A DNA stretch of 64,000 nucleotides from Corallococcus macrosporus. GTDB taxonomy: Bacteria; Myxococcota; Myxococcia; Myxococcales; Myxococcaceae. The notes beneath the pieces are model-generated. The model ran no database searches. It had not been told where the DNA came from and saw only the letters and a list, made by a program, of their open reading frames with translations. Every line of letters starts with the position of its first letter. The first letter of the stretch is position 1. The stretch lies in assembly GCF_017302985.1 (NCBI RefSeq), contig NZ_JAFIMU010000002.1, forward strand, positions 1 to 64,000, written 5' to 3'. Shown one piece after another: positions 1 through 9,734 of this stretch. The position numbers and the translations under genes were made by a program.

Positions 1-806
1 CTGAACCGGTCGTCGCGCTTGCGCGCCAGCGCCTTGAAGACGATCGGATCCAACGACTTCGGGATGCCGGGCACCGCCTCGGAAGGGGGGACGATCTTGT
101 GCCCCACGACGGCCTTGAGCGTGGCCATCTCCGTCTCGCGCTTGAACAGGCGCCCGTTGGTCAGCAGCTCGTAGAACACCGTCCCCAGCCCGAACACGTC
201 CGAGCGCGCATCCAGCGGCTCACCCCGCGCCTGCTCCGGGGACATGTACGCGTGCTTGCCCTTGATGGTGCCCACCACCGTCTGCGACAGCTTCCCCTGC
301 GCCTTCGCCACCCCGAAGTCGATGAGCTTCACGCCGCCGTTGAAGCCCACCAGCACGTTCTGCGGCGACACGTCCCGGTGGATGAGCGACAGCTTGCGGC
401 CGGACGGACTGCGCGCGTTGTGGGCCGCGTCCAGCCCCGCCGCCGCCTCCGCGATGATCCGGCAGCGCAGCCCCAGCGGGAAGCCGCCCGGGTGCGCCGA
501 CGCGCGCGGCACCAGCGAGCCCAAGGGCTCCCCGTGCACGTACTCCATCGCGATGTAGTACTGCCCGTCCACGTCCCCCATCTCGTAGATCTGCGCGATG
601 TTGGGGTGGTTGAGCAGCGCCGCGATGCGCGCCTCGTCCAGGAACATCTGGAGGAACTCGTCGTCCTCCGACAGGTGGGGCAACAGCCGCTTCACCACCA
701 GCAGCTTCTGGAAGCCCACCGGCCCCTTCTGCCGGGCAAGGTAGACGGCCCCCATGCCGCCGGTGGCCAGCTTGCGCAGCAATTCATAGCGGCCGAACGT
801 TTCCAC
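1..806 (-). CDS. Serine/threonine protein kinase (partial, C-terminus outside window)
   Basis: The first 268 residues of a Hanks-type kinase are visible; the gene runs off the left edge. Visible elements are a glycine loop (LATGGMGAVY), ATP-anchoring K39 in VVKR, alpha-C E60, catalytic loop HRDVSPQN (D145, N150), DFG (D163), and an activation segment ending in the SPEQ form common in myxobacterial kinases. The only start codon in frame is GTG at 806; no ATG lies upstream in this frame. The kinase domain begins at once, so any sensory or membrane part must be C-terminal and unseen. It would phosphorylate Ser/Thr on unknown partners. Confident as a kinase; partner and input unknown. Confidence 0.95.
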   Translation of the reverse strand, partial: METFGRYELLRKLATGGMGAVYLARQKGPVGFQKLLVVKRLLPHLSEDDEFLQMFLDEARIAALLNHPNIAQIYEMGDVDGQYYIAMEYVHGEPLGSLVPRASAHPGGFPLGLRCRIIAEAAAGLDAAHNARSPSGRKLSLIHRDVSPQNVLVGFNGGVKLIDFGVAKAQGKLSQTVVGTIKGKHAYMSPEQARGEPLDARSDVFGLGTVFYELLTNGRLFKRETEMATLKAVVGHKIVPPSEAVPGIPKSLDPIVFKALARKRDDRF

Positions 807-943
807 TCCAACCGTGACGATAGCCGCGTCAGCGCGGATCGCAAAAGCCCGAGCATCCCCAAAAACGCGAACCGGGCCGGCCCCCTGGAGGAACCGGCCC
901 GGCCGCGCTGCGTCACGACTCCGTATCGCCTCCGGTCCCCCGG

Positions 944-3940
944 CTACGGCGTGGGGGCGCAGACGCTGCGGTAGCGGATCTCCACGGACTGGCCCGGGGT
1001 GGGCACGGAGCCCTGGGCGAAGACGACCGCGTTGCGGCCCGCGTCGTAGGTCCACTGGTCCGCACCCAGGGTGCGGCCGTTCACGCGCACGCTCATCTCC
1101 TGCGTGCCGTCCGGCGTGGCGGTGAGCGGGAAGTCCGCCTGCGGCTCACCGGCCTGCTGGATGATGGGGTCCAGGAACCCGCGGTAGTCGCTCTCGCAGA
1201 CGGAGCCCACGGAGCCGCCCGTGCCCTTGGCCACCGCGGCGAAGCGGGGCGCGCTGCTGCTCGCGGTGGAGCAGGAGCCGTTGGGGATGAGCGCGTGGAG
1301 GTTGCTGCGCTGGGACATGCCCGTGCCCTTCAGCGTCTGGAGGAACTGGATGTAGCTGTCGGGCTCGAAGCCGGAGTGGTCGTCCTCATCCGCCAGCACC
1401 ACCACCGCCATGCGCGCCGCGGCCCGGACGAAGCCCAGGTTACCGTCGTTGGGCTGCGGGGTGCGGACGTCATCGGCCTGCTCGGACAGCGGGGCGGACA
1501 GGGCCTGACGCGTCGTCTCCAGGCCCTGCACCAGGTTGTGGCAGAGGCCCACGTCCAGGTTGGACTGGATGGTGGCCGCCGCGTTGGCGCTGTTGCCGGA
1601 CACCACGCGGGCGCGGCTGCCGTCCACCGGGAAGAGCCGGCCGGCCTCACCGCCGTTGGCGCCGCCGCCGCACACGCCCGTGCGCTGCACCAGGCCCGTG
1701 CTGGTGACACCGACGCGCACGTCCACGTTCAGCTCCTTCGCGCGCTGCAGCCAGCCCGGAATCGCGTTGCGCAGGCGCTGCTGGTAGGTGTCCATGGTGG
1801 TGGTGTTGGAGACCACGAAGAGCACGTCCAACTGGCTGTCGGTGCCCTGCGTGAAGCGGTCCACCTGGATGCCCTCGTGGTTGGTCTCCGCGAGCAGCGG
1901 CACGAGGAAGCGGTTCGCCTCCGTGTCGGCCTGGAAGTACAGTGGGCTGTAGTGCTGGCCCAGCACGCTGCGGGCGTAGTCCACCTCCATCTCGAAGCCC
2001 TCGCCGGGCTGGAGCGTGATGGGCGCCGTCACCGGCGTGAGCAGCGAGAACTGCTTGGACGTGCCGTTGCCGATGGTGGCGTCCGCCACGGTGAGCGGCT
2101 CGCTGCAGCGGTTGGACAGGAACGTCTTGCGCGGCTTCGCCGGGCAGTCGTAGCGGATGGGCCCGAAGTCCACGAAGGACGGCGTGGCCACGAGGCAGGA
2201 CGGGTTGGACACCGCGTGGATGGGCAGCGTCACCGTGGGGTAGGCGGGGTTGTTGACGGTGAGCATCAGCTCGCCGTTGAACTCGCCACCCGTGGTGGGC
2301 GCGCGGAAGGCAATCATGGAGCTGAAGGCCGTGTCGTAGAGCACCACGCCGCCCGTGATGGGACCGCCGGGCATGGAGAACACGCCGCCGCCGTCATTGG
2401 ACAGGTGCACGTCCTTGATGGCGCACTCGGCCCGGCCCGGGTTGCGGAAGTAGAAGCCCAGCACCGCGCCACGGCCCGGCACCACGTTGGCGAACTCCAG
2501 CTTCGGCTGGGGCAAGAGCTCATACACGCAGGGGCCGGAGGCGCGAGCGCGGCCCGTCAGGACGATGGCGCGCTCGGGCGTGAACAGGTCGTTGGACTGC
2601 ACGTAGAGCGTGGCGCTGAAGGTGCCCTCGTTCTTCGGCTCGAAGTAGACCTTCAGCTCCAGCGCGTCGTCGCCGGGCTGGATCTGCAGGCCGTTGGCCT
2701 CCAGCGCGGGCCAGGTGCCGCCCTTCCACGCGTAGTTCTGCGTGCCGCGCGTGGGCGTGCCCACGTCGAACTGCACCGCGTCGCCGTCGGCGCGCACGCC
2801 GGTGAAGGTGAGGGGGCCGTTGCTGCCCGCGTTGGTGATGCGGATGACCTGCTCCAGCTTGCCGCCCACCGGCAGCTCGCCGAAGTCCAGCGCCACCGGG
2901 GCCACGGCCAGCGTGGGCCGGCCACCGCGCGCATCCAGCATCACGCGGGACTCACGCGCCTTGTCGGACGCGTACGCCACCGTGAGGTTGCCCACGTTGG
3001 GGCCGGAGAAGCGCGCCGCGAACTCCATGCGCATCTCCACCACCTCGCCCGGCTGCACCGTGGTGCCCTCCGGCTTGGTCAGCGGAGAGAAGGCCCGGTC
3101 GCTCGTCGCCAGCGCGGAGATGGTCACCGGGCGCCAGGTGATGTTGCGCGCGCGGGTGAAGGACTCGGTGCGCTCGTGCACCGGGATCTCGTCGAAGGGC
3201 ACGGGCGCCGGGTCGAACGCGAAGGCGCTGGCCACGGAGTTGCCCTTCAGGTCCACGACGGACGGGGTGCACGTCTCGCAGGAGACGACCTCCAGCCGGG
3301 CGCCCATCGACCCCAGCGCGCGGGGCAGGTACTTCGTCTTCACCACCTGGGTGCTGAGCGGCGGCACCGTGATGGTGTCCGGCGTGAACGGATCCGCCTG
3401 GTCGCCCGCGACCTTCAGCGTCAGCGGCAGGTCCACCGGGTTGGTGACGGTGACCTCCAGCGTGCGGTCGCTGTCCACCTCCAGCGTCTCGTAGTCCAGC
3501 ACCGGCGGGCTCACGCCAATGCGCGTGGGCGTGCCCAGGCCCTGCACGGGCAGCTGCTGCAGCGCGCCCACGTTGGCGTCCGTCGTCACGCGCAGGGTCT
3601 CCTCCACGGGCCCCTCCTTCAGGGGGTGGAAGCGCACCTTGACGACGTGCGACTCGCCCGGCGGCACGCGGCCGCCACCGTCCGTCAGCTCGACCTGGTA
3701 CGACGGGTTGTTGCCAATCCCCAGCGCCTCCAGCGCGGAGAAGGGCACGTAGCCGACGTTGCGGATGCGGACTTCCTTCTCACGCCACTCGCCCACCGGC
3801 ACCTCGCCGAAGTCGAGCGCGTCCACGTCCAGCACCGCCGTGGCCTTCACCCCGCGCGTCTGGTCCTCCTCGTGACACGCCATCGTCCCCGCCACCAACG
3901 ACGCCAGCAGGACGACCCGACCCCTCCACCCCATCACCAT
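944..3940 (-). CDS. Choice-of-anchor D (ASH-like) repeat surface protein with vWA-like C-terminal domain
   Basis: A 998-residue exported protein. The N-terminus has a basic and hydrophobic signal followed by Cys22 in an imperfect lipobox (TMAC), so a lipoprotein is likely. Several Ig-like repeats with the LDFGEVPVG / LDFGELPVG type motif (choice-of-anchor D / HYDIN-ASH family) fill roughly residues 30-640. A von Willebrand A-like region follows (LDVLFVVSNTTTM, later VVLADEDDHSG), and a small beta domain ends the protein. ATG at 3940 is preferred because GGGGAG lies just upstream; a second ATG is at 3934. Likely role is cell-surface structure or adhesion (inference). Conserved cysteines are scattered through the C-terminal half. 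Confidence 0.88.
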   Translation of the reverse strand: MVMGWRGRVVLLASLVAGTMACHEEDQTRGVKATAVLDVDALDFGEVPVGEWREKEVRIRNVGYVPFSALEALGIGNNPSYQVELTDGGGRVPPGESHVVKVRFHPLKEGPVEETLRVTTDANVGALQQLPVQGLGTPTRIGVSPPVLDYETLEVDSDRTLEVTVTNPVDLPLTLKVAGDQADPFTPDTITVPPLSTQVVKTKYLPRALGSMGARLEVVSCETCTPSVVDLKGNSVASAFAFDPAPVPFDEIPVHERTESFTRARNITWRPVTISALATSDRAFSPLTKPEGTTVQPGEVVEMRMEFAARFSGPNVGNLTVAYASDKARESRVMLDARGGRPTLAVAPVALDFGELPVGGKLEQVIRITNAGSNGPLTFTGVRADGDAVQFDVGTPTRGTQNYAWKGGTWPALEANGLQIQPGDDALELKVYFEPKNEGTFSATLYVQSNDLFTPERAIVLTGRARASGPCVYELLPQPKLEFANVVPGRGAVLGFYFRNPGRAECAIKDVHLSNDGGGVFSMPGGPITGGVVLYDTAFSSMIAFRAPTTGGEFNGELMLTVNNPAYPTVTLPIHAVSNPSCLVATPSFVDFGPIRYDCPAKPRKTFLSNRCSEPLTVADATIGNGTSKQFSLLTPVTAPITLQPGEGFEMEVDYARSVLGQHYSPLYFQADTEANRFLVPLLAETNHEGIQVDRFTQGTDSQLDVLFVVSNTTTMDTYQQRLRNAIPGWLQRAKELNVDVRVGVTSTGLVQRTGVCGGGANGGEAGRLFPVDGSRARVVSGNSANAAATIQSNLDVGLCHNLVQGLETTRQALSAPLSEQADDVRTPQPNDGNLGFVRAAARMAVVVLADEDDHSGFEPDSYIQFLQTLKGTGMSQRSNLHALIPNGSCSTASSSAPRFAAVAKGTGGSVGSVCESDYRGFLDPIIQQAGEPQADFPLTATPDGTQEMSVRVNGRTLGADQWTYDAGRNAVVFAQGSVPTPGQSVEIRYRSVCAPTP

Positions 3941-4078
3941 TGTCCGCTCCCCACCCTTCCCCACCACACGCACACGGATGCCCGGGACACGTGATCCATC
4001 GCGGGCCTCCCCTAATCAAGACCCGTGCCGGGGAACGCCGTTGCCCTGCGCGCACCTGAATTCAGGGACTTGGCGCAT

Positions 4079-4106
4079 CCTCCAGCGGCCAAGTGAGCGC
4101 TGGAGG
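4079..4106 (-). terminator. Inverted repeat downstream of the alpha/beta hydrolase gene
   Basis: Perfect 9-bp arms (CCTCCAGCG / CGCTGGAGG) with a 10-nt loop lie in the gap after the minus-strand hydrolase stop at 4178. There is no T run after it on the minus strand, so it is only a possible terminator or mRNA-stabilising hairpin. Confidence 0.35.
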
Positions 4107-4177
4107 GAACCGGGTTGCCCTGGAGGGTGAAAGGTTTTTCCCGACCTTTTGCCAACCGGCACCCCCAACTTTTCAGG

Positions 4178-5065
4178 TCATGCAGATGACGCTTCGGCAG
4201 GGCGTCCAGCGATGAACGCCGCGATCGCGGCGGCGATGGCCGCGGGCTGCTCCAGGTGCACGTGGTGGCCGCCTTCGAAGAAGCGGGGTGGGGAGGCCAG
4301 CGTGCGCAGGGTGGCCAGCCGCGCCTCCAGCAGCTCCGGGGCGGGGGACAGCCCCCGGGTGCCGCGAAGCAACTGCACGGGGCAGGTGACGGCGGCCTCC
4401 AGCGCCAGCCACTGGGCCTCATCGAAGCCCTGGCCGAAGCGGCGGCGGTGGCGCGGATCAAACGTGAAGGCGAAGTCGCCCTCCGGCGTCCGGCGGGTGC
4501 CGTGGCGCGCGAAGAGCAGCGCCGCGTCCGGGGAGAGGGTGGGGTTGGCCTGACGCAGGCGCTCCGCGGCGGCCTCCACCGTGGGGTAGCGCTTGCGGTT
4601 CGGCGGCCGGCGCGAGTCGTCCAGGAACCCTCGCAGGCGCTGCAGGGCGCCCGTGGCCGGGCCGCCGGAAGGGCCCAGGCTCTCGATGAGGGTCAGGCTG
4701 AGCACGCGCTCCGGGCGCGCGGCGGCGTACGCGAGCGCGACGATGCCGCCCAGCGAGTGCCCCACCAGGTGCACCGGCGGCAGGGCCAGCCCATCCAGGG
4801 TGGCCTCCACGTCCAGCAGGTGGTCGCTCAGGTGGTACGCGGCGCCGGGGCCGGCGTGGCCGCTCTGGCCCATGCCGCGAAAGTCGAGCAGCACCGTGCG
4901 CCAGGCTTCGGGCAGGTGCTCGCAGAGCGGATCAAAGCTGTGGGAGTGGTCCAGCCAGCCATGCAGGAACAGCACGGCGGGCGTGCCGTGGGGACCGCGC
5001 TGCCGCACGTGCAGCGGCAGCCCTTCTGCGTCGACGGTGAGGGATTCGAATGCGGCGGCGGGCAC
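4178..5065 (-). CDS. Alpha/beta-fold hydrolase
   Basis: 295 residues, typical for the family. The oxyanion-hole segment LFLHGWLDHS (near residue 33) and nucleophile elbow GHSLGG (Ser104) are clear. A C-terminal histidine sits in the FFEGGHHVHLEQP segment. The substrate cannot be told; this is the general esterase / epoxide-hydrolase-like group. Start is GTG at 5065 with AGGAGG about 6 nt upstream. It is followed on the same strand by a 237-bp gap holding an inverted repeat. The preceding minus-strand gene (small protein ending at 5120) is 54 nt away and may share its transcript. Confidence 0.93.
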   Translation of the reverse strand: MPAAAFESLTVDAEGLPLHVRQRGPHGTPAVLFLHGWLDHSHSFDPLCEHLPEAWRTVLLDFRGMGQSGHAGPGAAYHLSDHLLDVEATLDGLALPPVHLVGHSLGGIVALAYAAARPERVLSLTLIESLGPSGGPATGALQRLRGFLDDSRRPPNRKRYPTVEAAAERLRQANPTLSPDAALLFARHGTRRTPEGDFAFTFDPRHRRRFGQGFDEAQWLALEAAVTCPVQLLRGTRGLSPAPELLEARLATLRTLASPPRFFEGGHHVHLEQPAAIAAAIAAFIAGRPAEASSA

Positions 5066-5119
5066 GGGTGCCTCCTCGTACCCTCACGCCTTACTCCGTC
5101 CCCCCGGGTGCTGGCGACC

Positions 5120-5311
5120 CTACGCGACGGTGCTGGACGAAGACGCCGCCGGGCGCGGCGGGCCGCCGGTGTCCGGCTTGCCGAGCACCATGGCCAACTG
5201 CCGGGCCTGGCCCTCCGTGGCGCAGCGGTACTCCTGGGTCTTGCCGTTGGGCCGGTCGATCCGAATCACCCAGACGTCATTCTCCTTGGTCACCACAGGC
5301 GCTTGAGACAT
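5120..5311 (-). CDS. Small conserved-looking hypothetical protein (63 aa)
   Basis: A short soluble protein with a beta-rich N-terminal half (VWVIRIDRPNGKTQEYRC) and a disordered Pro/Ser-rich tail. ATG at 5311 is preceded by GGAGGGA, a strong ribosome site, which is the main support. No membrane segment or recognised domain. It lies between the hydrolase and the helicase on the same strand. Function unknown. Confidence 0.6.
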   Translation of the reverse strand: MSQAPVVTKENDVWVIRIDRPNGKTQEYRCATEGQARQLAMVLGKPDTGGPPRPAASSSSTVA

Positions 5312-5512
5312 GCATTCCCTCCGTGCGCGGCAAGAGAAGCAGTCTTCATGCCGACGTCACGGATAAAGCCAAATGCCTGATTTCTGGCCCTCCGCGGCGC
5401 CAGGCAGGCAGGCGGGTGACAAAAATCGTTCAGCGATGCGACAAATTTCGGGCGCCCGGGTCGCACTCCTTGCGTAGTTCCACGGGGCAGCCCGGTGTCG
5501 TTGGAATGACAA

Positions 5513-7432
5513 TCATTGCTCGGCCGGGTCCGGCCACTCCCAGGCGGAGCGGTAGCCGCCGTCCGTCTGGGTGCCTTCGATGAAGCGCGCGTAGAAGGGG
5601 TGGCTGCTGAGGGTGGCGGAGTCGCCCACGACGAACAGGTGCCGGCGGGCGCGGGTGAGGGCCACGTTCATGCGGCGCAGGTCGTTGAGGAAGCCCAGTT
5701 GCCCCTCGCTGTTGGAGCGGGTGAGGCTGACGAGGATGGCGTCCTTCTCCCGGCCCTGGAACGCGTCCACGGTGTCCACCTCCACGTCCGGGTGCACGGC
5801 CTCCAGCGCCTCGCGCAGGTGGCGGGCCTGGGCGCTGTAGGGCGCGATGACGGCCAGCTCGCGCGGCGACAGGCCCTTCGCCAGCAGCTCGCGCACGCGG
5901 GCGATGACGTAGGTGGCCTCGCCCGGGTTGAGGAGGCTGTGCGTGGTGGGCTCCACCTCTTCGTCGAAGCCCTTGCCCGCGGTGTCCAGGTAGAGCACGG
6001 GCGGGGCGTCCACCTCCGCGCCTGGCTGGAGCACGCCGTCCAGCGTGCGGTCCGCCACGGACGGGTGGGCTCTCAGCTCGCCGCCGTACATCTCCTTGGA
6101 GGGGAAGGCCATGATGGCGGCGTTCATCCGGTACTGCTCGCGCAGCATGCGCTTCACGTCGTCGCCGTGGTCCTGGAGCAGGCGCTCGAAGAGGCTTACG
6201 CCCAGGCCCGCCTTCGCGGCCTCCTGCGACAGCACGGTGGGCGGCAACTGCTGCGGGTCTCCGGCGAGCACCACCTTGGGCGCGCGCAGGAAGCCCAAGA
6301 GGGCCAGCGGCTCGGTGGCCTGGGTGGCCTCGTCCAGGAGGGCGCGGTCGAACTCCTCGCCCGCGAGCACGCCGGAGCCCAGGCTCGCGAGCGTCACGCA
6401 CACCACGTCCGCTCGCGCGAGCACGGCCTTCACGGCCTTCTTCTCCAGCTTGCGCGCCTCGTCCATCAGGTCCTTGGCTTCGGCGGTGGAGGAGCGGGCG
6501 TTGGAGAAGCGCTCGCGGCTGCGTCCCTGGCTGCGCTGGCGGCGCGCGTAGCCGAAGAGGTCGAAGGCCTCGTCGAACAGGTCGCGGCTGACGACGCGGT
6601 CCGGGTGCTCCTCCACGACGATGTCCAGCGTGTGCTCCTGGAGGCGGGCGGCGACGCGCGCGGGGTGGCCCACGCGAAGGGCGCGCAGGCCCTGCTCCAG
6701 GCACAGCTCCAGCAGGTGATCCACGGCGGCGTTGCTGGCCGCGGTGCACAACAGGCGCTCTCCGCGCGCGACGGCCTGGGCCGCCACCTCCGCCAGCACG
6801 GTGGACTTGCCGGTGCCGGGCGGGCCGTGGACCAGGAAGAAGTCCTCCGCGGCCAGGGCGCGCTTCGCGGCGTCCTGCTGCTCGGGGTTGAGCGGGCGGG
6901 TGGGGGTGAAGTCCTTGGTGTTGTCGAAGCGCGGGGGCTCGTTGCCCAGCAGCACCTCGCGCTTGTGGCGCTCCTGGCCCTTGTCCATCGCCTTCACGCG
7001 CTGGAGGCCCGCGCGCACGCGCTCGTAGGTGACGTCGTTGGGGACGACGTCCAGGCGCAGCAGGCCCTCGGAGATGTACGCGGGCGGCTCGCGGTCGAAG
7101 GCGAGCTGGATGCGGGTGGAGGTGGCGCGCGACACGAGCGCCTTCGCCGGCTCCTTCACCTCCGCGCGGCGGGGCAGCACCGCCACGAGGTCGCCGTTGG
7201 ACACGCGCGTGGGCAGCCGCCCCCGGTCCGCGCGGGCGAGCGTCAGGAGGATGCGGCCGCCCAGGCCCACCTCCTCCTCGACGGTCTCCAGGTCCAGCAC
7301 GGACAGGCCCTGCTCCTCGCGCTCGCGCAGGGAGAGCCCCTGGGCCAACGCGGTCGTGCGGGCCTTCTCGGCCTCGCGCTCCTGGGCGAGCAGCGAGCCA
7401 AGCTTGTCGAAGAACGAGACGTCACGGGCCAT
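5513..7432 (-). CDS. UPF1/IGHMBP2-like superfamily 1 DNA/RNA helicase
   Basis: 639 residues. An N-terminal beta-barrel-like region (about 1-190) precedes two RecA-like domains: Walker A GPPGTGKST (near 210), motif II DEATQ (near 370), GDPQQLPP (motif III), QYRM (motif IV), VDAFQGREKD (motif V) and MNVALTRARRH (motif VI). The long charged insertion between Walker A and motif II matches the 1B/1C insertions of UPF1-like enzymes. It should unwind nucleic acid with ATP; the bacterial role is unclear. It is followed by about 200 bp without a convincing gene, then the 63-aa gene. Confidence 0.94.
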   Translation of the reverse strand: MARDVSFFDKLGSLLAQEREAEKARTTALAQGLSLREREEQGLSVLDLETVEEEVGLGGRILLTLARADRGRLPTRVSNGDLVAVLPRRAEVKEPAKALVSRATSTRIQLAFDREPPAYISEGLLRLDVVPNDVTYERVRAGLQRVKAMDKGQERHKREVLLGNEPPRFDNTKDFTPTRPLNPEQQDAAKRALAAEDFFLVHGPPGTGKSTVLAEVAAQAVARGERLLCTAASNAAVDHLLELCLEQGLRALRVGHPARVAARLQEHTLDIVVEEHPDRVVSRDLFDEAFDLFGYARRQRSQGRSRERFSNARSSTAEAKDLMDEARKLEKKAVKAVLARADVVCVTLASLGSGVLAGEEFDRALLDEATQATEPLALLGFLRAPKVVLAGDPQQLPPTVLSQEAAKAGLGVSLFERLLQDHGDDVKRMLREQYRMNAAIMAFPSKEMYGGELRAHPSVADRTLDGVLQPGAEVDAPPVLYLDTAGKGFDEEVEPTTHSLLNPGEATYVIARVRELLAKGLSPRELAVIAPYSAQARHLREALEAVHPDVEVDTVDAFQGREKDAILVSLTRSNSEGQLGFLNDLRRMNVALTRARRHLFVVGDSATLSSHPFYARFIEGTQTDGGYRSAWEWPDPAEQ

Positions 7433-7498
7433 GGCCCCGGGTCATGCCACCCCGGGGCGCCCGCCGTCACGGCCCGTGTGCGGGACTGTCCTGTCGGC

Positions 7499-8782
7499 CT
7501 ACTGGCAGGAGTACGTGAACGAGGACGGCGTGCTCCAGGTGCCGTCCGGGTTGATGTTGCGCACGGTGTAGCCGCTCGCCGGGTAGGCCGTGGTCCAGCA
7601 GTCGCGGGCGCGCACGTCGTTGCGCAGGGCGACGCCCAGGTCCCAGTTGCCACGGCGGCGCTGCTTCTCGTACGCGGCCACGCGGTCCACCGCCTCCACC
7701 CAGGTGGAGTCACTCGCCAGCACGTCGCGGCGCTTCTCCAGGAACTTCTGGAGCCACGCGCTCTCCGTGATGCCGTTGTAGCCCACCACCGGCGCCACCT
7801 GTCCGCTGTTGCCCAGGGCCGTGTTGGCCTGGCGGATGAGGTCCTTCATGCCGTCGAAGCCGTGGTTGATGGACGCGTCGTACAGCGCGGCCTTCGTCAG
7901 CGCTTGCGTGAGGCCCCACTTCGCGGCTTCGTTGAGGGTGGGCGTGTAATAGAGCGCGTCGTTCACCTGGTCCTGGCACTGCTTGAAGTCCGCCTTCGTC
8001 GCGGCGGTGTTGAAGCTGGCCGCCCAGTCCGCGGTCCAGTTGCCCACGGCATCCAGCTCCGCCGTGGACGCCTGCGACTGGCCGGTGGACAGGAAGCGGT
8101 TGTTGATGACGGTGAGGCCATTCCAGTACTTCGCCAGACGGTTGCCATTGGCCTCGGTGCGCAGGGCCCGGTAGCACTGCACCACCTGGATGGCATCACC
8201 CGTGCCGGTGCAGAAGCCCGCGCGTCCGTTGGTGTAGCCGCGCCCGTCGCCGATGTTCTCCGAGTAGGCGTAGTCCAGCGTGGGCGTGTCGTTCTCCCAG
8301 ATGCTCGTGAGCGCCTCCGCCACCTTCTTCTGGTTCGCGGTGAGGCCCGTGCCGCCGGGGGACGTGCCGCCGCAGCTATCGGACTGGACCTTCACGTTGG
8401 CCGCGGTGAAGGACACGTTGGAGTTGGTGGAGTAGTTGAACGTGTACGACGCGCTGACCGCCACCGTCAGCGACGACGTGCGCGTGAAGGTGCACGTGCG
8501 GCCCGACTGCGTGTGCGTCCAGCCGGGTTGATCATCGTCACACGTCACGCCCGTCGGCACGTCGAGCGCGATGACCGGGTTGGCGATGGCCACCGTGCCC
8601 GTGTTCTTGAACACGAGCGTGCCCCAGTAGTCCGGACCGTCGTACGTGTTCGTCGTCACCGAGTGCGTGCACGCGCCCAGCGCCTGCTCCACCGTGGCCA
8701 GCGCCGTCGCGTCCTCCGCCGCGCCACAGCCGCTGGCCAGCGCCACCAGTCCCACCGTCATCCACGTCCGTGAACCTGTCAT
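7499..8782 (-). CDS. GH46 chitosanase with N-terminal CBM2-like module, lipoprotein
   Basis: 427 residues. The signal peptide ends at a lipobox-like LASGC (Cys19). Residues about 38-137 form a cellulose-binding-type beta module with paired cysteines (CTHSV ... DSC). A Gly/Thr/Pro linker leads to a GH46 domain from about residue 147. The GH46 signature IGDGRGYT..GFC.GTGD is explicit; by family knowledge the acid is Glu163 (SIWEN) and the base Asp179. It should hydrolyse chitosan outside the cell, fitting predation on fungi or scavenging. ATG at 8782 has GGGGGCAGG upstream. Confidence 0.93.
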   Translation of the reverse strand: MTGSRTWMTVGLVALASGCGAAEDATALATVEQALGACTHSVTTNTYDGPDYWGTLVFKNTGTVAIANPVIALDVPTGVTCDDDQPGWTHTQSGRTCTFTRTSSLTVAVSASYTFNYSTNSNVSFTAANVKVQSDSCGGTSPGGTGLTANQKKVAEALTSIWENDTPTLDYAYSENIGDGRGYTNGRAGFCTGTGDAIQVVQCYRALRTEANGNRLAKYWNGLTVINNRFLSTGQSQASTAELDAVGNWTADWAASFNTAATKADFKQCQDQVNDALYYTPTLNEAAKWGLTQALTKAALYDASINHGFDGMKDLIRQANTALGNSGQVAPVVGYNGITESAWLQKFLEKRRDVLASDSTWVEAVDRVAAYEKQRRRGNWDLGVALRNDVRARDCWTTAYPASGYTVRNINPDGTWSTPSSFTYSCQ

Positions 8783-8847
8783 GTGCCTGCCCCCACTTGA
8801 AAATGGATAGAACAGGAATACAGGTAAGTGGCGTGAATCGCCAGTGC

Positions 8848-9726
8848 TCAGCCCTGGGTGTCCGGTAGCGGCAGTGGTAGCACGCGCCACAGCTGCGGCT
8901 TGTCGTACTGCGGAGGAATCATCCCCAGCGGCCAGCCCTCCGCCGTGAGCTCCGCGTACTGGTAGCCGCGCCCCGCGAAGGGGATGCGGGTGCCGGTGCC
9001 GGGCAGCCCCACGCCGATGGCCGCGTGCGCGAGCGCGTCCGAGTAGAGCATCACCGCGTCCACGCCCACCTGCCGCAGCAGCATCAGCGCGAGCACTGCC
9101 TTGGAATCGCAGTCGCCCCGGTCCTGCGCGGGCACCAGCCCCGGCGGGACGATGCCGAAGGGTTCGTCACCAGGTAGCTCGTAGCGGATGCGGCGCACGA
9201 AGCCGAGGATGAGCTCGGTGGCCTGCGCCGCGTCCAGGTCGCGCTCGCGGATGGAGACGGCGAAGCGCTCGCCCAGCACGCGCACCGGCTCCGCGTTGCT
9301 GCGCATCAGCTCCGCGTAGATGCAGCGCATGTCCGTGCCGCACCCGGGCGGCGCCACGTAGGTGAAGCGCTCCGGGCCCATGGCGCGGTAGCGCAGCCGC
9401 ACGCTGTAGTCGCGGTGCGCCTGCTCCAGCCCGCGCTCCACCGCCTCGCCCAGGCCATAGCCCAGTTGCTGACGGGCGGGCTCCATGCCCTCCACGCGCC
9501 AGTCATAGGTCTTCGCGCGCTCCGGCGGCGTGTCCTCTGGCACCAGCACCACGCCCAGGTCCTTCAGTGCCTCCTGCGGGTCGGCCGGGGGCGCTTCCAC
9601 CTCCGGCTTCGGGGGCTCGGCGACCCGCCCCGCCTTTCGCGCCAGCACGCCCTCGAAGCCCATGAAGGCGAAGAGCGCCCCCACCAGCACCAGCGACAGC
9701 AGCAGCTTCCACGAGCGCGAGAGCAT
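8848..9726 (-). CDS. Membrane-anchored transglutaminase-like protein
   Basis: 292 residues: an N-terminal membrane anchor (SWKLLLSLVLVGALFAFMGF), a Pro/Glu-rich linker, then a globular domain. DRGDCDSKAVLALMLL matches the Cys-containing helix of transglutaminase-like cysteine peptidase folds, and a downstream SDALAHAAIGV supplies a histidine. It starts 8 nt after the end of the DUF350 gene on the same strand, so the two form an operon. Substrate unknown. Confidence 0.75.
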   Translation of the reverse strand: MLSRSWKLLLSLVLVGALFAFMGFEGVLARKAGRVAEPPKPEVEAPPADPQEALKDLGVVLVPEDTPPERAKTYDWRVEGMEPARQQLGYGLGEAVERGLEQAHRDYSVRLRYRAMGPERFTYVAPPGCGTDMRCIYAELMRSNAEPVRVLGERFAVSIRERDLDAAQATELILGFVRRIRYELPGDEPFGIVPPGLVPAQDRGDCDSKAVLALMLLRQVGVDAVMLYSDALAHAAIGVGLPGTGTRIPFAGRGYQYAELTAEGWPLGMIPPQYDKPQLWRVLPLPLPDTQG

Positions 9727-9734
9727 GGAAGGGC

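Noticed and set aside
1295..3994. A nearly 900-codon open frame on the plus strand opposite the choice-of-anchor gene
   Set aside because: High G/C at third positions leaves antisense frames open; its protein is His/Arg/Gly-rich low complexity with no domains.
5516..8773. A 1085-codon plus-strand frame opposite the helicase and chitosanase genes
   Set aside because: Antisense shadow spanning two well-supported genes and the gap between them; biased composition.
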